NCBI RefSeq assembly: GCF_004341625.1
Contig: NZ_SLZG01000031.1
Coordinates: 1 to 47,307, forward strand
Reading direction: 5' to 3'
Source of the DNA: Rhizobium sp. BK376
GTDB taxonomy: Bacteria > Pseudomonadota > Alphaproteobacteria > Rhizobiales > Rhizobiaceae
Length of the DNA stretch: 47,307 nucleotides
The notes below the pieces were generated by a model. It was not told the DNA's origin, searched no databases, and was given only the letters and a program-made list of their open reading frames with translations. The translations under genes and the position numbers were made by a program. Of this stretch, positions 1 to 8,312 are shown in pieces (the stretch's first letter is position 1; each line of letters opens with the position of its first letter).

Positions 1-124
1 CCGTCAGGTTGGTCTTGAACAACCCGACCCTAGCGGAAAACACTGATGGCCGCCCGCAAAGCCGATCACCCGCTACAGCGCAACGAGAAGCGCGCAGGCA
101 CTCGGCTTTGCTATCTCCCGCCAG

Positions 125-478
125 TTACACCATCTCCTGGGGCACGATCGCTTCACGCCCGTCCAATTCCCGTGCATCCATGACGAGGTAATGGTTGATC
201 CGCGTCCATAAGCCCATTGCTCGCCATTCATAGAAATAACCCTGCACGGTCGTGAAGGGCGGGAAATCCTTTGGCAGCATCCGCCATTGGCAGCCCGCCG
301 AGGCAAGGTAGAGGATCGCGTTCACAACCTCGCGCAAGTTCGTCGTGCGCGGGCGGCCCAGACGTCGTGCTTCAGGCATGAACGGCGCGATCATTCCCCA
401 TTCCCGATCCGTCAGGTCGCTTGCATAGCGGGATGATTTACGAACATATTGCCGCCGAGTGGTTTCGGTCCAGGCCAT
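125..478 (-). pseudogene. IS5-family transposase, N-terminal part only
   Basis: The 117-residue product has the N-terminal domain usual in IS5/IS427-type transposases: an LTDREWGMIAPFMP segment, a GRPRTTNLREVVNAILY segment and the CQWRMLPKDFPP motif. The ATG at 478 is chosen because a GAAGGAG ribosome-binding site lies just upstream; the frame stays open another 19 codons before it without family similarity. In this family the conserved second half (continuing to the second Asp and the Glu of the DDE triad) normally follows the REA segment. Here the frame runs into a stop about nine residues later and nothing similar follows in any frame, so the protein should be inactive. Confidence 0.7.
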
Positions 479-558
479 CGTGAACTCCTTCGAATCTTGA
501 ACAAATCCGACGGAATCACATCCTACTGAAATCACTCAACTCTTTTTCGGTCAGGCTC
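125..558 (-). mobile_element. Remnant of an IS5-family insertion sequence
   Basis: The reverse strand carries the 5' half of an IS5-type transposase gene. Some 60 bases outside its start lies a sequence (541-558, reading GAGCCTGACCGAAAAAGA on the reverse strand) that I take as the element's left terminal repeat. No matching right end or catalytic C-terminal half follows in bases 1-124, so the element is truncated. The terminal repeat is inferred from its position; I could not compare it with a reference element. Confidence 0.55.
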
Positions 559-697
559 TTAGGTCTGATCTTGAACCATTTGCGCCACCGCCGCCTACCT
601 CAGAGCTCTCAATTCTTGGCGAGGACAGACCCCTCCTTCGGCGGACGCTCCCGACTGGCAGCGGTCGCCCACCCACTTTGGTCAAACTTATAGGACC

Positions 698-945
698 TCA
701 AAAAAGGTTCCTCCTCATGCCATGCGCGAGCGCTGCCCCCCATACCGAGCCTGCGACCCCCGCTATAAGATTAGGTTCCGCTACTTGCGTCCGCATGACG
801 AACTCACGCAAACCAATCGTGACGCCCGCCAGCAAAATACTTCCCACGATCGCAACACCTGTCTTTTGAGACATCATTTTGGCGATGAGGGCGCTTATTG
901 TGGCAAACACTACAAAGCGAACAGCGATCGCCTGAGATCGGCAGG
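698..945 (-). pseudogene. C-terminal fragment of an unidentified membrane protein
   Basis: This open frame encodes about 80 residues with two hydrophobic stretches (around AVRFVVFATISALIAK and VAIVGSILLAGVTIGLREF) and a glycine/alanine-rich third one before the C-terminus GMRRNLF. The only start upstream lies inside the HNH endonuclease remnant in a different frame, so the fragment has no start of its own. It looks like the end of an integral membrane protein joined to the HNH gene by a deletion or rearrangement near 945. I do not recognise the family. It could also be a chance hydrophobic frame. Confidence 0.35.
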
Positions 946-1586
946 GTCTTTTCACCCGAGACAGCGCAACGGCGTTCATAGTTATCGGTGATCGTCAGGC
1001 GAAACGCGCCCTGCCCTAATCTCGGCTTGATCAGCGTCGGATTGCCGAAGCGCTCAGCCATGATCGGCTCTGTATTGCGAATCTCAGGAACCGAGTTCAA
1101 TCGATCTGTGACTGCGGACCATAGATATTGCCCATCCCCTTCCTTCGCGTTGAATCCCTTACCGGTCACGATGTTTGGCGACCAGCTCTCCGGAACAGGC
1201 AGCCAGAGCTCTTTCGGCCAAAAGAACGGCTGGGTCAGTATCCGACAACCGATGACGGGATCCTGTCGATCGTCCAGGGCAATCGGATCGCGGCGATAGC
1301 TCGCAATTCGCGCCCGCATTTCAGAGCGACTGGAAACGGCATTCTAAAGGCCAAAGGCTTCCCAGGCCAGAGACAGCGGCGCGATTGACGCGTGACCGAA
1401 GATGCCGCCGCCAACGATGAAGTTGTTTGGCGAATGCAGCTTGAAGAGGAATAGTTCGCCGGGCTGAAGCGCCCGAAACTGCGTCGTCCCGCTGGGTTGC
1501 CAGAAATTCACTTCGTCATGTGGAACAGAGGCGCTCAACTGATCGAACCAGACCTTGTCCGTAACGCCGACGAAGAGACGGACCAT
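940..1586 (-). pseudogene. HNH endonuclease gene with nonsense codon and lost C-terminus
   Basis: From ATG 1586 the frame encodes MVRLFVGVTDKVWFDQL and then EVNFWQPSGTTQFRALQPGE, the N-terminus typical of a family of HNH restriction-like endonucleases. It continues through an in-frame TAG at about 1344-1346 (after WEAFGL) into MRARIASYRRDP and GQGAFRLTITDNYERRCAVSGEKTLP, the conserved segment that normally leads into the HNH active site. Just after GEKTLP, near base 945, similarity ends and membrane-protein-like sequence begins. The gene has therefore both a premature stop and a missing nuclease centre. The family assignment rests on remembered motif order; two independent lesions make function very unlikely. 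Confidence 0.7.
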
Positions 1587-1747
1587 GGTCTAGCCTCTCA
1601 GCTCGGCTGTGTTTTGAAGCGCCGACGTTCTGGCAATCCACGTTGTCAGTGCCGCAGCCCGAGAGCCAACTACTGCGGACCATAGCTTACAGATCGTCGT
1701 CGTCTTGTTCCTTTTCACTTCGGCGTTCCTCACGCGTCCACCGTGCC

Positions 1748-2665
1748 TCATGTCGTGAGCACCCGCCTGAGATCAGACAACAGCTTTTCGCGCCGGCCCT
1801 CCGAAAGTTTGGCCAAGTTGTCGACCTTCCAGCGCACCGCCGGCAAGTCCGCGGCTCCAGGCACGCCTAGCAAGTCCCAGTCTGGCTCGCCGGCCTTGAA
1901 GGAGAGAAGAAAGCGCCGGTGCTCGGCAGGCATCTTGCCAACGACCTCGGCGATTAGAGCTTCACGAGCATCGTACAGCGCCTCCAGGGTCACGGGCTCT
2001 TCCGTCATGCCGGCAAACCCCGCATCAAACTCGTGGCGCAAGTCCTTGCGCGTCGGCGCCAAGACCTCGCCCATCGGCCTGTTGTGGCTCAGGATGTAGA
2101 CTATGAAGGCACGCCGCAGCTCATCGGATATTCCCTCATTCGCGAGCAGATCCCTGACATCGAACAAGTCTCGCGGATGCTGCCGATCCAAAGCGGCGAC
2201 GATCTTGCCGGCGTAGAGGTCCGGGAAGGACACAACGGGCACCTCGGCATATCCGAAGAGCTCTTCGACCCGGTCGCAAACCGCCCGTGTCTCGGGAGAA
2301 TAGACGCAGCCACGAATGACAGGCGTCACCTCGATCTTGATCTGCACACCGTCGGAGGTAACCAGCACCTTTGTTGCAGCGCCTTCGCTGTGCAGCGGCA
2401 CGGCCTGGGTGCGGCTGCGCGGTACATTCTCGGCTATTCGGGCAGCAATCCGTCGTATGGCGGCATCGATATTGGCGAGAGAAGTCGCGCGATCTTCGAC
2501 CGGCAGATAAGTCAGATCGATATCGACCGACAGACGTGGAAGGTCTCGAACGAAAAGATTGATGGCCGTGCCACCCTTCAATGCAAAGACGTTCTCCTCT
2601 GCAACGAGCGGGAGAACTCGAACGAGGAGGCTGACTTGCGCGCGATAGGCTTCAGACGCCGGCAT
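1748..2665 (-). CDS. abiEii: AbiEii-type nucleotidyltransferase toxin
   Basis: This 305-residue protein is the toxin partner of an AbiE abortive-infection/type IV toxin-antitoxin pair. AbiEii proteins are DNA polymerase-beta-like nucleotidyltransferases that cause reversible growth arrest. Visible motifs are the GGTAINLF loop followed by the paired aspartates in LSVDIDL (about residues 33-55), an acidic strand in IKIEVTP, and FPDLYAGKIVAAL followed by RDLFDVRDLL, where the family has conserved Lys and Asp residues. ATG 2665 is chosen over an upstream in-frame start because GGAG lies eight bases before it. The start overlaps the end of the antitoxin gene by 14 bases, so the two are probably translationally coupled. 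All motifs appear intact. Confidence 0.85.
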   Translation of the reverse strand: MPASEAYRAQVSLLVRVLPLVAEENVFALKGGTAINLFVRDLPRLSVDIDLTYLPVEDRATSLANIDAAIRRIAARIAENVPRSRTQAVPLHSEGAATKVLVTSDGVQIKIEVTPVIRGCVYSPETRAVCDRVEELFGYAEVPVVSFPDLYAGKIVAALDRQHPRDLFDVRDLLANEGISDELRRAFIVYILSHNRPMGEVLAPTRKDLRHEFDAGFAGMTEEPVTLEALYDAREALIAEVVGKMPAEHRRFLLSFKAGEPDWDLLGVPGAADLPAVRWKVDNLAKLSEGRREKLLSDLRRVLTT

Positions 2666-3443
2666 CGAGTGTCTCCGGCACAGTGATCTGATACTTGCTG
2701 TCCAGCCGACCGCCGACCACGATCTGGCGCTTGCCACGACCGAGGTCGATACGTTTGAGATCGAGCCGGCCGAACCATGGATGAGCGTGCCGCTCGGCGA
2801 ACCAGAGGAACAGCCGCTTCACCTTCACGCTGCGGCACGCTTCCAGCACGGCCTGAACCCGCTTCGGGCTTAGAGTGCGAACCGACTCCATTAGGACGTC
2901 CGCTTGATGGAAGGTCTCCCGGGATGGGAGCAGGTCGAGAAGCTCGCAAAATGCTCGCTCCGGCGCGGAGACATCAAGCTCCCACCCCCAGTGTCCCCAT
3001 GCCAGGCGCATCCTTCCAGGTGCCTCGGCATCAAAGAGCCTGTCTGCCTTATGTTCGACGAACTGAGCGTCGGTCGGTATCCGCTCTACCCAGCCAGGCA
3101 GACTGCCATAGGCATACAGATGGATTTCTGGCTTGCCCGAAAAGCGGAGGTAGTGCGTCAGGCCTTGTAGCTCGAGGGCACTGCGGCCACCGACGTGCAC
3201 GGATTTATCCAGAAGTCGTTGGAGCGAGATGATCACGCGCTGCCAGGCTATCGCCTGATCAGCGTTACCGGTTGGCCGCTGATAGACGCCACGAACGACA
3301 CCTTCGAGCCAGCCCTGCGCCACATACTTTTCGCGCCACTGCCGACGGTAGCCGTGCTTTTCCAGCCAAGCGGTGTCAACCACCAGCCCCTCAGGGAGCA
3401 GGCGATGAAGTTGGTTTATCTTTTCGTTCTTTTGACCTACCAT
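2652..3443 (-). CDS. abiEi: AbiEi-family antitoxin and autorepressor
   Basis: The 263-residue protein matches AbiEi antitoxins of the AbiEi_3 type. It starts MVGQKNEKINQLHRLLP, followed by a winged-helix-like N-terminal domain (WLEKHGYRRQWREKYVAQGW, then GVYQRP) and the conserved SVHVGGRSALELQG segment around residues 75-90. In characterised AbiE systems this protein both neutralises AbiEii and represses the operon by binding inverted repeats at the promoter; matching repeats occur here. The ATG at 3443 fits the family N-terminus but has no ribosome-binding site. A TATTTT box just upstream would place transcription at or very near the ATG, suggesting a leaderless message. The longer upstream frame does not look like protein of this family. 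Confidence 0.85.
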   Translation of the reverse strand: MVGQKNEKINQLHRLLPEGLVVDTAWLEKHGYRRQWREKYVAQGWLEGVVRGVYQRPTGNADQAIAWQRVIISLQRLLDKSVHVGGRSALELQGLTHYLRFSGKPEIHLYAYGSLPGWVERIPTDAQFVEHKADRLFDAEAPGRMRLAWGHWGWELDVSAPERAFCELLDLLPSRETFHQADVLMESVRTLSPKRVQAVLEACRSVKVKRLFLWFAERHAHPWFGRLDLKRIDLGRGKRQIVVGGRLDSKYQITVPETLDAGV

Positions 3444-3519
3444 TAGTGGGCTAAAATAGCACGAGTCCAAACCGCGAGACAAGTTCGAGAATTCGTATTT
3501 TCGACCCATCAATGGTAGG
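3436..3519 (-). promoter_or_regulatory. AbiE promoter with two inverted operator copies
   Basis: A 15-base sequence at 3436-3450 (CCTACCATTAGTGGG) recurs inverted at 3505-3519 (CCCATCAATGGTAGG), differing at two positions. The first copy covers the abiEi start codon; the second lies about 60 bases upstream. Between them on the reverse strand are a possible -35 (TTGTCT) and, 18 bases later, a -10 (TATTTT at 3453-3458). AbiEi antitoxins are known to repress by binding such paired repeats; occupancy here would bracket the promoter. The distal copy also lies just upstream of the forward DUF2188 gene and could affect it. Confidence 0.65.
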
Positions 3520-3571
3520 CATAAACGCGCAATATTCAAACCACCAAGACACAACGAACCTGGAGGAGGAA

Positions 3572-3817
3572 ATGGCCAACCTGCCGAAATTCACGCTTAC
3601 GCATAACGAGAAGAAAGATCGCTGGGATTTGACCAAAGATGGCGCGAGTCGTCCTGCGGCGAGTTTCGACACCAAATCTGATGCGACCAAAGGCGGCGCC
3701 CTCGAGAAGGCTGTCGGCAAGGATGGAGGATCGATCAAGATCCAGAAGGTCGACGGTCAATTTCAAGAAGAGCGGACTTATCCGCGTGCTGCCGATCCCA
3801 AGAAATCGCCGGGCTAA
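3572..3817 (+). CDS. DUF2188-family small protein
   Basis: An 81-residue soluble protein beginning MANLPKFTLTHNEKKDRWDL, then a pattern of basic and alanine-rich turns (DGASRPAASFDTKSDATKGG) and GGSIKIQKVDGQFQEERTY. This order of W, A-S-x-x-x-x-T-K and a final I-x-x-x-D-G-x-x-x-x-E-x-x-Y resembles DUF2188 proteins, whose function is unknown. ATG 3572 is preceded by a strong GGAGGAGG site; the longer frame from 3512 starts inside the AbiE operator and lacks one. It is divergent from abiEi and shares its upstream region. No membrane segment or signal is present. Confidence 0.75.
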   Translation: MANLPKFTLTHNEKKDRWDLTKDGASRPAASFDTKSDATKGGALEKAVGKDGGSIKIQKVDGQFQEERTYPRAADPKKSPG

Positions 3818-3857
3818 TTCGTATCCACCTCTCGGCACTTCAACGAAAGCAACCCGC

Positions 3858-4031
3858 ATGCCTCGCACGATCGACGAAGTCATGGCCGATCTTCCACCGG
3901 CCCAGCAGGAAGAAATCGAGAGGCGATATCACGCGTTGCGTCGAACTCTGCCGTTCCCGCAGCGCGACAAAGCGCCAGACGACCCGCCTGCGGCCAAAAG
4001 CATCGGACCTCGCCTGCCGCGCCATCAATAA
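3858..4031 (+). CDS. Short antitoxin-like peptide without a DNA-binding domain
   Basis: A 57-residue frame begins MPRTIDEVMADLPPAQQEEI and continues ERRYHALRRT before a basic, proline-rich tail. The first 30 residues resemble the leader helix found at the N-terminus of HigA-type Xre antitoxins (R-T-hydrophobic-x-E-V-hydrophobic-x-x-L-P, then I-x-x-R). The helix-turn-helix that normally follows is absent and there is no toxin gene beside it. It lies 40 bases after the DUF2188 gene and may share its transcript. No convincing ribosome-binding site is visible, so it may be a remnant rather than an active gene. Confidence 0.4.
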   Translation: MPRTIDEVMADLPPAQQEEIERRYHALRRTLPFPQRDKAPDDPPAAKSIGPRLPRHQ

Positions 4032-4060
4032 CCTATCGAGACTTCCTCACTCTCGCCAGC

Positions 4061-5190
4061 CTACCACCGCGAGGGCGTGAAGCCGTGATCGTCATCGTCA
4101 CCAAATAGGCGCTCCGCCTCGAAGCGATCCTCGATCGCCCGCGGAGACAAGCGAGCCTCGCGCCGCGTCAAGTGCTCTGTGGTCCAAGCCAGAAACGCCG
4201 ACAATCTGGGGCTCGGTTCGGCCGAAACCTCTTCGGTGAGCATGGCGATGAGACGACGTAGTCGGTCCAGTTCATCAAGTTCGGAGAGAAGCGCGCTCAG
4301 TCCGGTGGTGCGGCGATCCTGAATGTGTTTGACGCGCGCAGCTAGTTCGCGGCGACGACGCTCCTCCTCAATCCTCCGCTGCTCTACCTCCCGCCTGAGC
4401 CGTTCTTCAGTTTTCGCCGCAGCAAGCACTGCAAGGCCTACAGCGATGTCGCTGGCCATATTCTCCAGCCGCTGAACCTTGGCGTCGCGGAAACTGCGGC
4501 GCGGCGCGCCCCCCCCCGGAAAACATACACCTGCTCGAACTCAAACGAGAGCTGGCCGGTCGGATGATGGTCCCATTCCGGAAAGCGAGGCCTGTCGGAG
4601 AATAGGTCATCCCAAGAGTTACGCCGTGCCGCACGATCCCTTTTTCGTTCCCAAGCCTCCTCCTTGGCTCGCTCAGCATCCGTCAGAACATGCTTTTCTC
4701 GCCTGATCGATTCTGCGATTGAGAAGCCGACAGTCTCAGTTTTGGATTTGAACTTCGCCAAGCCCTCGCCTGCGACGAGCTCAAAGCCCTGGAGTGATGC
4801 TGCCCGGATAATCCGCGGCAGCGCGATCGCAAGGCGGTCGATCGACAACGATGCCACCTCACACTTGATGAGCCCAGGCCCGTCAGCAACAACGATACCG
4901 ATATCGGATGGCTTCGCTTTTCTGAGGCCCGCGAGCGTCCGCTCGATGATCGGGTGCGGCGGGGTTGCCTGGCTATCATCACCTTCAGACGCAAGGATAC
5001 GCGCCTGTTCGCGCACGCCCGCAAGTGCGGCGGCTTCGCGGCTCAGATCCGCATTGGCAATTGTAATCCCATGGGCACTCCCTGCCTTGGCTTTCGGCAG
5101 CGGCGTTTGCTTGACCTTCTTCCCCGCAGCCTTCTTTGCCCACCAGCCAAGAGGTGGATTAGGGATGATCGAAGAGGATCGGGCCGTCAT
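4061..5190 (-). pseudogene. Hypothetical protein gene broken at a G9 tract
   Basis: Two reading frames make one gene of about 376 residues. The first (5190 down to 4438) encodes a soluble protein ending in family-like sequence at QLSFEFEQVYVFRGG. A run of nine G on the reverse strand (4509-4517) then puts the rest out of frame. Adding one G, or removing two, would join it to GAPRRSFRDAKVQRLENMAS and on to the 4061 stop. The second part contains a long charged helix (EERLRREVEQRRIEEERRRR), probably a coiled coil. I do not recognise the family or a function. The shift could be a sequencing error, a fixed mutation, or slipped-strand phase variation. Confidence 0.6.
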
Positions 5191-5644
5191 TCATTAAAAT
5201 CGGCAAAGCGATCCTCTATCCAACTGAGGAGCTGGAGCGCTGGGATCGCTCAAACCTGGTTTCCTGTAGACGCATGTCAATTGCACCCTTCGATAAAACG
5301 GAGGATTGAAGTGGACTGAATGAGCAGGGTTGACCTTGAATTGACGGTAGATGCCGCCTGCATGGTATCCGTCAAAGGTCGGGTCAGCCCTGGTTCTGAT
5401 CTACGCTCGCCTAAAGGCGGAGCTTGACCGTGCGGAATTCGTGCAACAGCATGCGAATCTGGGCTCCTGAAGTATTGCCCGGATTGTACCGGGATTACCA
5501 CGATTTGGCGCCCGTTACAGATACCAGATACCGGCACCATCTCATCTCGATGATATGGCAACATACTGTAAAACAAGACTTTTTCTGATTGAATAGGTTG
5601 ATCCACAACCAGCCAGCGCAGGAGTCGACGGGGCCTCCTTCGAC
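5191..5644. other. Intergenic stretch at the accessory-region border
   Basis: About 450 bases without a credible gene; the open frames here lack start signals and family features. It contains a short stem (CCCGG/CCGGG, 5478-5493) and a perfect 7-base inverted repeat at 5622-5628 and 5640-5646 that covers the stop codon of the upstream permease gene. The latter may help end the ABC-transporter transcript, though no T-run follows it on the reverse strand. Confidence 0.4.
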
Positions 5645-6616
5645 TCAGATCGTCGTGCGAATATGCCGTTCGCGTCCATAGAGCGACACGAGGATGACAA
5701 TGATGAGGCCAAGGGCTGCCTGAACCGCGGCGGGCTGGAAGCCCATGCCGATCAGCAGCGTGTTGATCTCGGTTAGAACAAGCACGCCGGCAATTGTGCC
5801 GAGATAACTGCCGCGGCCGCCGACAAGCGCAGCACCGCCGACGACAACAGCAGCAATGGTCTGGAAGAGATAGGGCTGGCCGACATCACCATAGGCAGAG
5901 CCGGTAAAGCCGAGCAGAAGCACGCCGGCGACCGCCGCAAAGAAGGCGCTGATCGCAAAAGTGATCACCCACATCCTGACTGGATCGATGAGCGCGAGGG
6001 GCGCTGCTCCCGGATTGCTGCCGAGCGCATAGAGCCGACGCCCATAAGGCGATCTCGATAGCACCAGAATGATCACAGCGGCGAGCGCGACAAGCGCCGG
6101 GATGAGCCATGGGAAGGGCAGAGGCCCGACGGAGCCGCCGATGGAGACAAAATCGGACACGGCCTGCGGTGCGGAGCCCGAGGGGAAGCCAGCCGTCCAG
6201 AGGAGGACCGCGCCCTGCACGATCATCCCGGATCCAAGCGTTACGATGAGCGGATGAATCTCCAGCTTGCGCGAGACGTAGCCGTTGAACGCACCAATCA
6301 GCAACGCGATGACCGCCACCAGCAGGCAAACCAGGGCGAAATTCCACTGCTCGCCATAGAGCTGCGCTGCCACGACATTGGCAAAGCCGATGACGAAGGG
6401 AATGGAAAGATCGATGCCACCGAGGATGACGACCAGCGTCTGCCCCACGCAGGCGACCGCCAACAGCGAAGCGATGACCAGCATCGCCCGGATCGCGAAG
6501 GACGAGGAATAGCCGGGAATGAGGATCGTGCCGACGAGGTGCAGGAGTGCCGCGATGACGAAGGCACCGAAGATGCGTCCGCCGGTGCTGGCGAGGAAAC
6601 TTTTGAAACGGATCAT
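5645..6616 (-). CDS. Sugar ABC transporter permease (second of two)
   Basis: This 323-residue integral membrane protein belongs to the RbsC/XylH branched permease family (BPD_transp_2). About eight to ten hydrophobic helices are visible. Family landmarks are the loop GGIDLSIPFVIGFANV (about residues 66-81), then NGYVSRKLEIHPLIVTLGSG, and the coupling loop YALGSNPGAA that contacts the ATPase. It is the last gene of a five-gene operon and would pair with the preceding permease in the inner membrane. ATG 6616 is chosen because GGAGG lies five bases upstream; it overlaps the preceding stop as TGATG. The substrate cannot be read from the sequence. Confidence 0.9.
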   Translation of the reverse strand: MIRFKSFLASTGGRIFGAFVIAALLHLVGTILIPGYSSSFAIRAMLVIASLLAVACVGQTLVVILGGIDLSIPFVIGFANVVAAQLYGEQWNFALVCLLVAVIALLIGAFNGYVSRKLEIHPLIVTLGSGMIVQGAVLLWTAGFPSGSAPQAVSDFVSIGGSVGPLPFPWLIPALVALAAVIILVLSRSPYGRRLYALGSNPGAAPLALIDPVRMWVITFAISAFFAAVAGVLLLGFTGSAYGDVGQPYLFQTIAAVVVGGAALVGGRGSYLGTIAGVLVLTEINTLLIGMGFQPAAVQAALGLIIVILVSLYGRERHIRTTI

Positions 6617-7572
6617 CACGCCCTCCCCTTAACCGCGCGTTCCTGCACCGCCGTCAGGATGACGGCTGCGACCAGAATGGCGCCGTAGGCAATCTGCAGG
6701 ACATAGGTCGAGACGTTGAAGGAGGTCAGCACGCTCTGCAGCAGGAAAATATCGATCGCGCCGATCGCCGCACCGATCAGCCCGCCGCGGCCGCCCGCAA
6801 GGCTGACGCCGCCAAGCGCGACCGCCGCAATGGCAATCAACGTATAGGTCTGGCCGATATTGGGATCGGCCGAGCCGATGAGCGCCGTCAGCATCAGCCC
6901 TGCGACACCGGCAAAGACACCTGTTATCACATAGGCGATGAAACGAACGCGCGTGACATCGACGCCGGCGGTATAGGCGGCGCGGTCGTCGCTGCCGATC
7001 GCCATCAGGAGATCGTAATAGGGAAGACGACGGATCAGCCACCAGGCTATGGCAATGACGGCCAGCGGCAAGATCGAATAAGTGCCGGCCATGGCCTTCA
7101 GCCAGTCGGGCGCAGGGCCAACCGGAGCGGGAAGGATCGTCAGCGTAACACCTGACAGCACCAGATAGGTGCCGAGCGTCGCGACGATCGGCTGGATGCG
7201 GATGACTGTTGTCATGAAGCCGTTGATTGCCCCGATTAGAGCCCCGACGAGAAGCGCTGCCGGAACGAGGACGAAGGGCGAGGAAATGCCGGCGGAGAGA
7301 AACAACGCCTCAATGACGATGGCGTTGACGAAGCCCATCAGCGGACCGACCGATATGTCGATGCCGCCGCGACCGCCAAGAATGACCGGCGCGGAGGCGA
7401 GCGCTGCCCCGATCAGAGGGGCTGCGAGGCCGATCAGGGTTCCCCAGGCAGACGGCGCGAAGCGCGCCGGATTGAGAAAGAGGTTGATGACCAGAAGCAC
7501 CACGAGCAGGACAACGGCAAAGCCGGCGCTGCGCAGGATGGCTGACGTTTTAGAAGGTGATGCCATCGTCAT
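6616..7572 (-). CDS. Sugar ABC transporter permease (first of two)
   Basis: This 318-residue membrane protein is a second RbsC-type permease. It shows GGRGGIDISVGPLMGF (about residues 66-81), NGFMTTVIRIQPIVATLG and the coupling loop MAIGSDDRAAYTAG. It shares layout, but not close sequence, with the downstream permease, so the channel is probably a heterodimer; many ribose-type importers use one permease as a homodimer. Its start overlaps the stop of the ATPase gene by ATGA and its stop overlaps the next start, so all three are likely co-translated. There is no signal of decay. Confidence 0.9.
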   Translation of the reverse strand: MTMASPSKTSAILRSAGFAVVLLVVLLVINLFLNPARFAPSAWGTLIGLAAPLIGAALASAPVILGGRGGIDISVGPLMGFVNAIVIEALFLSAGISSPFVLVPAALLVGALIGAINGFMTTVIRIQPIVATLGTYLVLSGVTLTILPAPVGPAPDWLKAMAGTYSILPLAVIAIAWWLIRRLPYYDLLMAIGSDDRAAYTAGVDVTRVRFIAYVITGVFAGVAGLMLTALIGSADPNIGQTYTLIAIAAVALGGVSLAGGRGGLIGAAIGAIDIFLLQSVLTSFNVSTYVLQIAYGAILVAAVILTAVQERAVKGRA

Positions 7573-8312
7573 GCGGCCCGCCTGAACATGGCTGAAATGA
7601 CATTGTCCGTGGTCATGGCCTCTCCCGTCATTTCCGCCGTCACTTCGTTTTCGCGGAAGACCAGAACGCGTCCGCAGAGAACCAGGATTTCCTCGATCTC
7701 GCTCGACAGGATGACCAGCGCCATTCCCTCCCGCGCCAGTTCGCGGAAGACATCATAAAGAACATGACGCGTCGCGACATCGACGCCGCGTGTCGGGTCG
7801 TTGAGCAGGAGGACGTCAGGCTCCAGCGCCAAGGCACGGGCCAAGAGCACCTTTTGCTGGTTGCCGCCCGAAAGCGTGGTGATCGCCGCATCCGGCCTGG
7901 GCGCAGAAATGGACAGCTTTTCGCGATAGACATCGTATCGGCGGCGCCGGCTCTTCATGCTGATCAACCCAAGCAAGGAATCGCGGCCGACAGTCGAGAT
8001 GGCGAAATTGTCGAGCACCGACTGGGTTGGGAAGATCCCCGTCGCGCGTCGGTCGCGCGGCAGGTAGGCGACACCGTTTGCCACTGCCTTGCGAAAGCCG
8101 TTGATCTTCGTCTGCCGGCCGGCCTTGTCGAGCATAACCTCACCGGAGACGGGCTCGCGAAGGCCGGCAAGCACTTCAAGGAAGCGCTCCTGCCCATGAC
8201 CGTCAAGACCGGCCAGCCCGACGATTTCGCCCGGACGGATCATTTGCGAGATCGGCGCAGCCCCCTGCCCGATCACAATGCCTCTGGTTTCGAGCGTCAT
8301 GGCGTCAGGCAT
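7569..8312 (-). CDS. Sugar ABC transporter ATPase, C-terminal half as a separate protein
   Basis: This 247-residue protein corresponds to the second ATPase domain of RbsA/XylG/MglA-type proteins. It has the degenerate P-loop usual for that half (GLDGHGQERFLEVLAG), the full ABC signature LSGGNQQKVLLARAL, the Walker B region DVLLLNDPTRGVD and a switch region ending LSSEIEE. RbsA-type proteins are normally one chain of about 500 residues; here the halves are separate and sum to 492. The start ATG lies inside the last codons of the N-terminal half gene (shared bases ATGCCTGA), a coupling arrangement. Both halves look complete at the boundary, so a natural split is more likely than decay. Confidence 0.88.
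   Translation of the reverse strand: MPDAMTLETRGIVIGQGAAPISQMIRPGEIVGLAGLDGHGQERFLEVLAGLREPVSGEVMLDKAGRQTKINGFRKAVANGVAYLPRDRRATGIFPTQSVLDNFAISTVGRDSLLGLISMKSRRRRYDVYREKLSISAPRPDAAITTLSGGNQQKVLLARALALEPDVLLLNDPTRGVDVATRHVLYDVFRELAREGMALVILSSEIEEILVLCGRVLVFRENEVTAEMTGEAMTTDNVISAMFRRAA

Noticed and set aside
5277..5606. A 109-codon reverse-strand frame
   Set aside because: No ribosome-binding site, no recognisable motif and irregular composition; it probably reflects chance in a GC-rich intergenic region.
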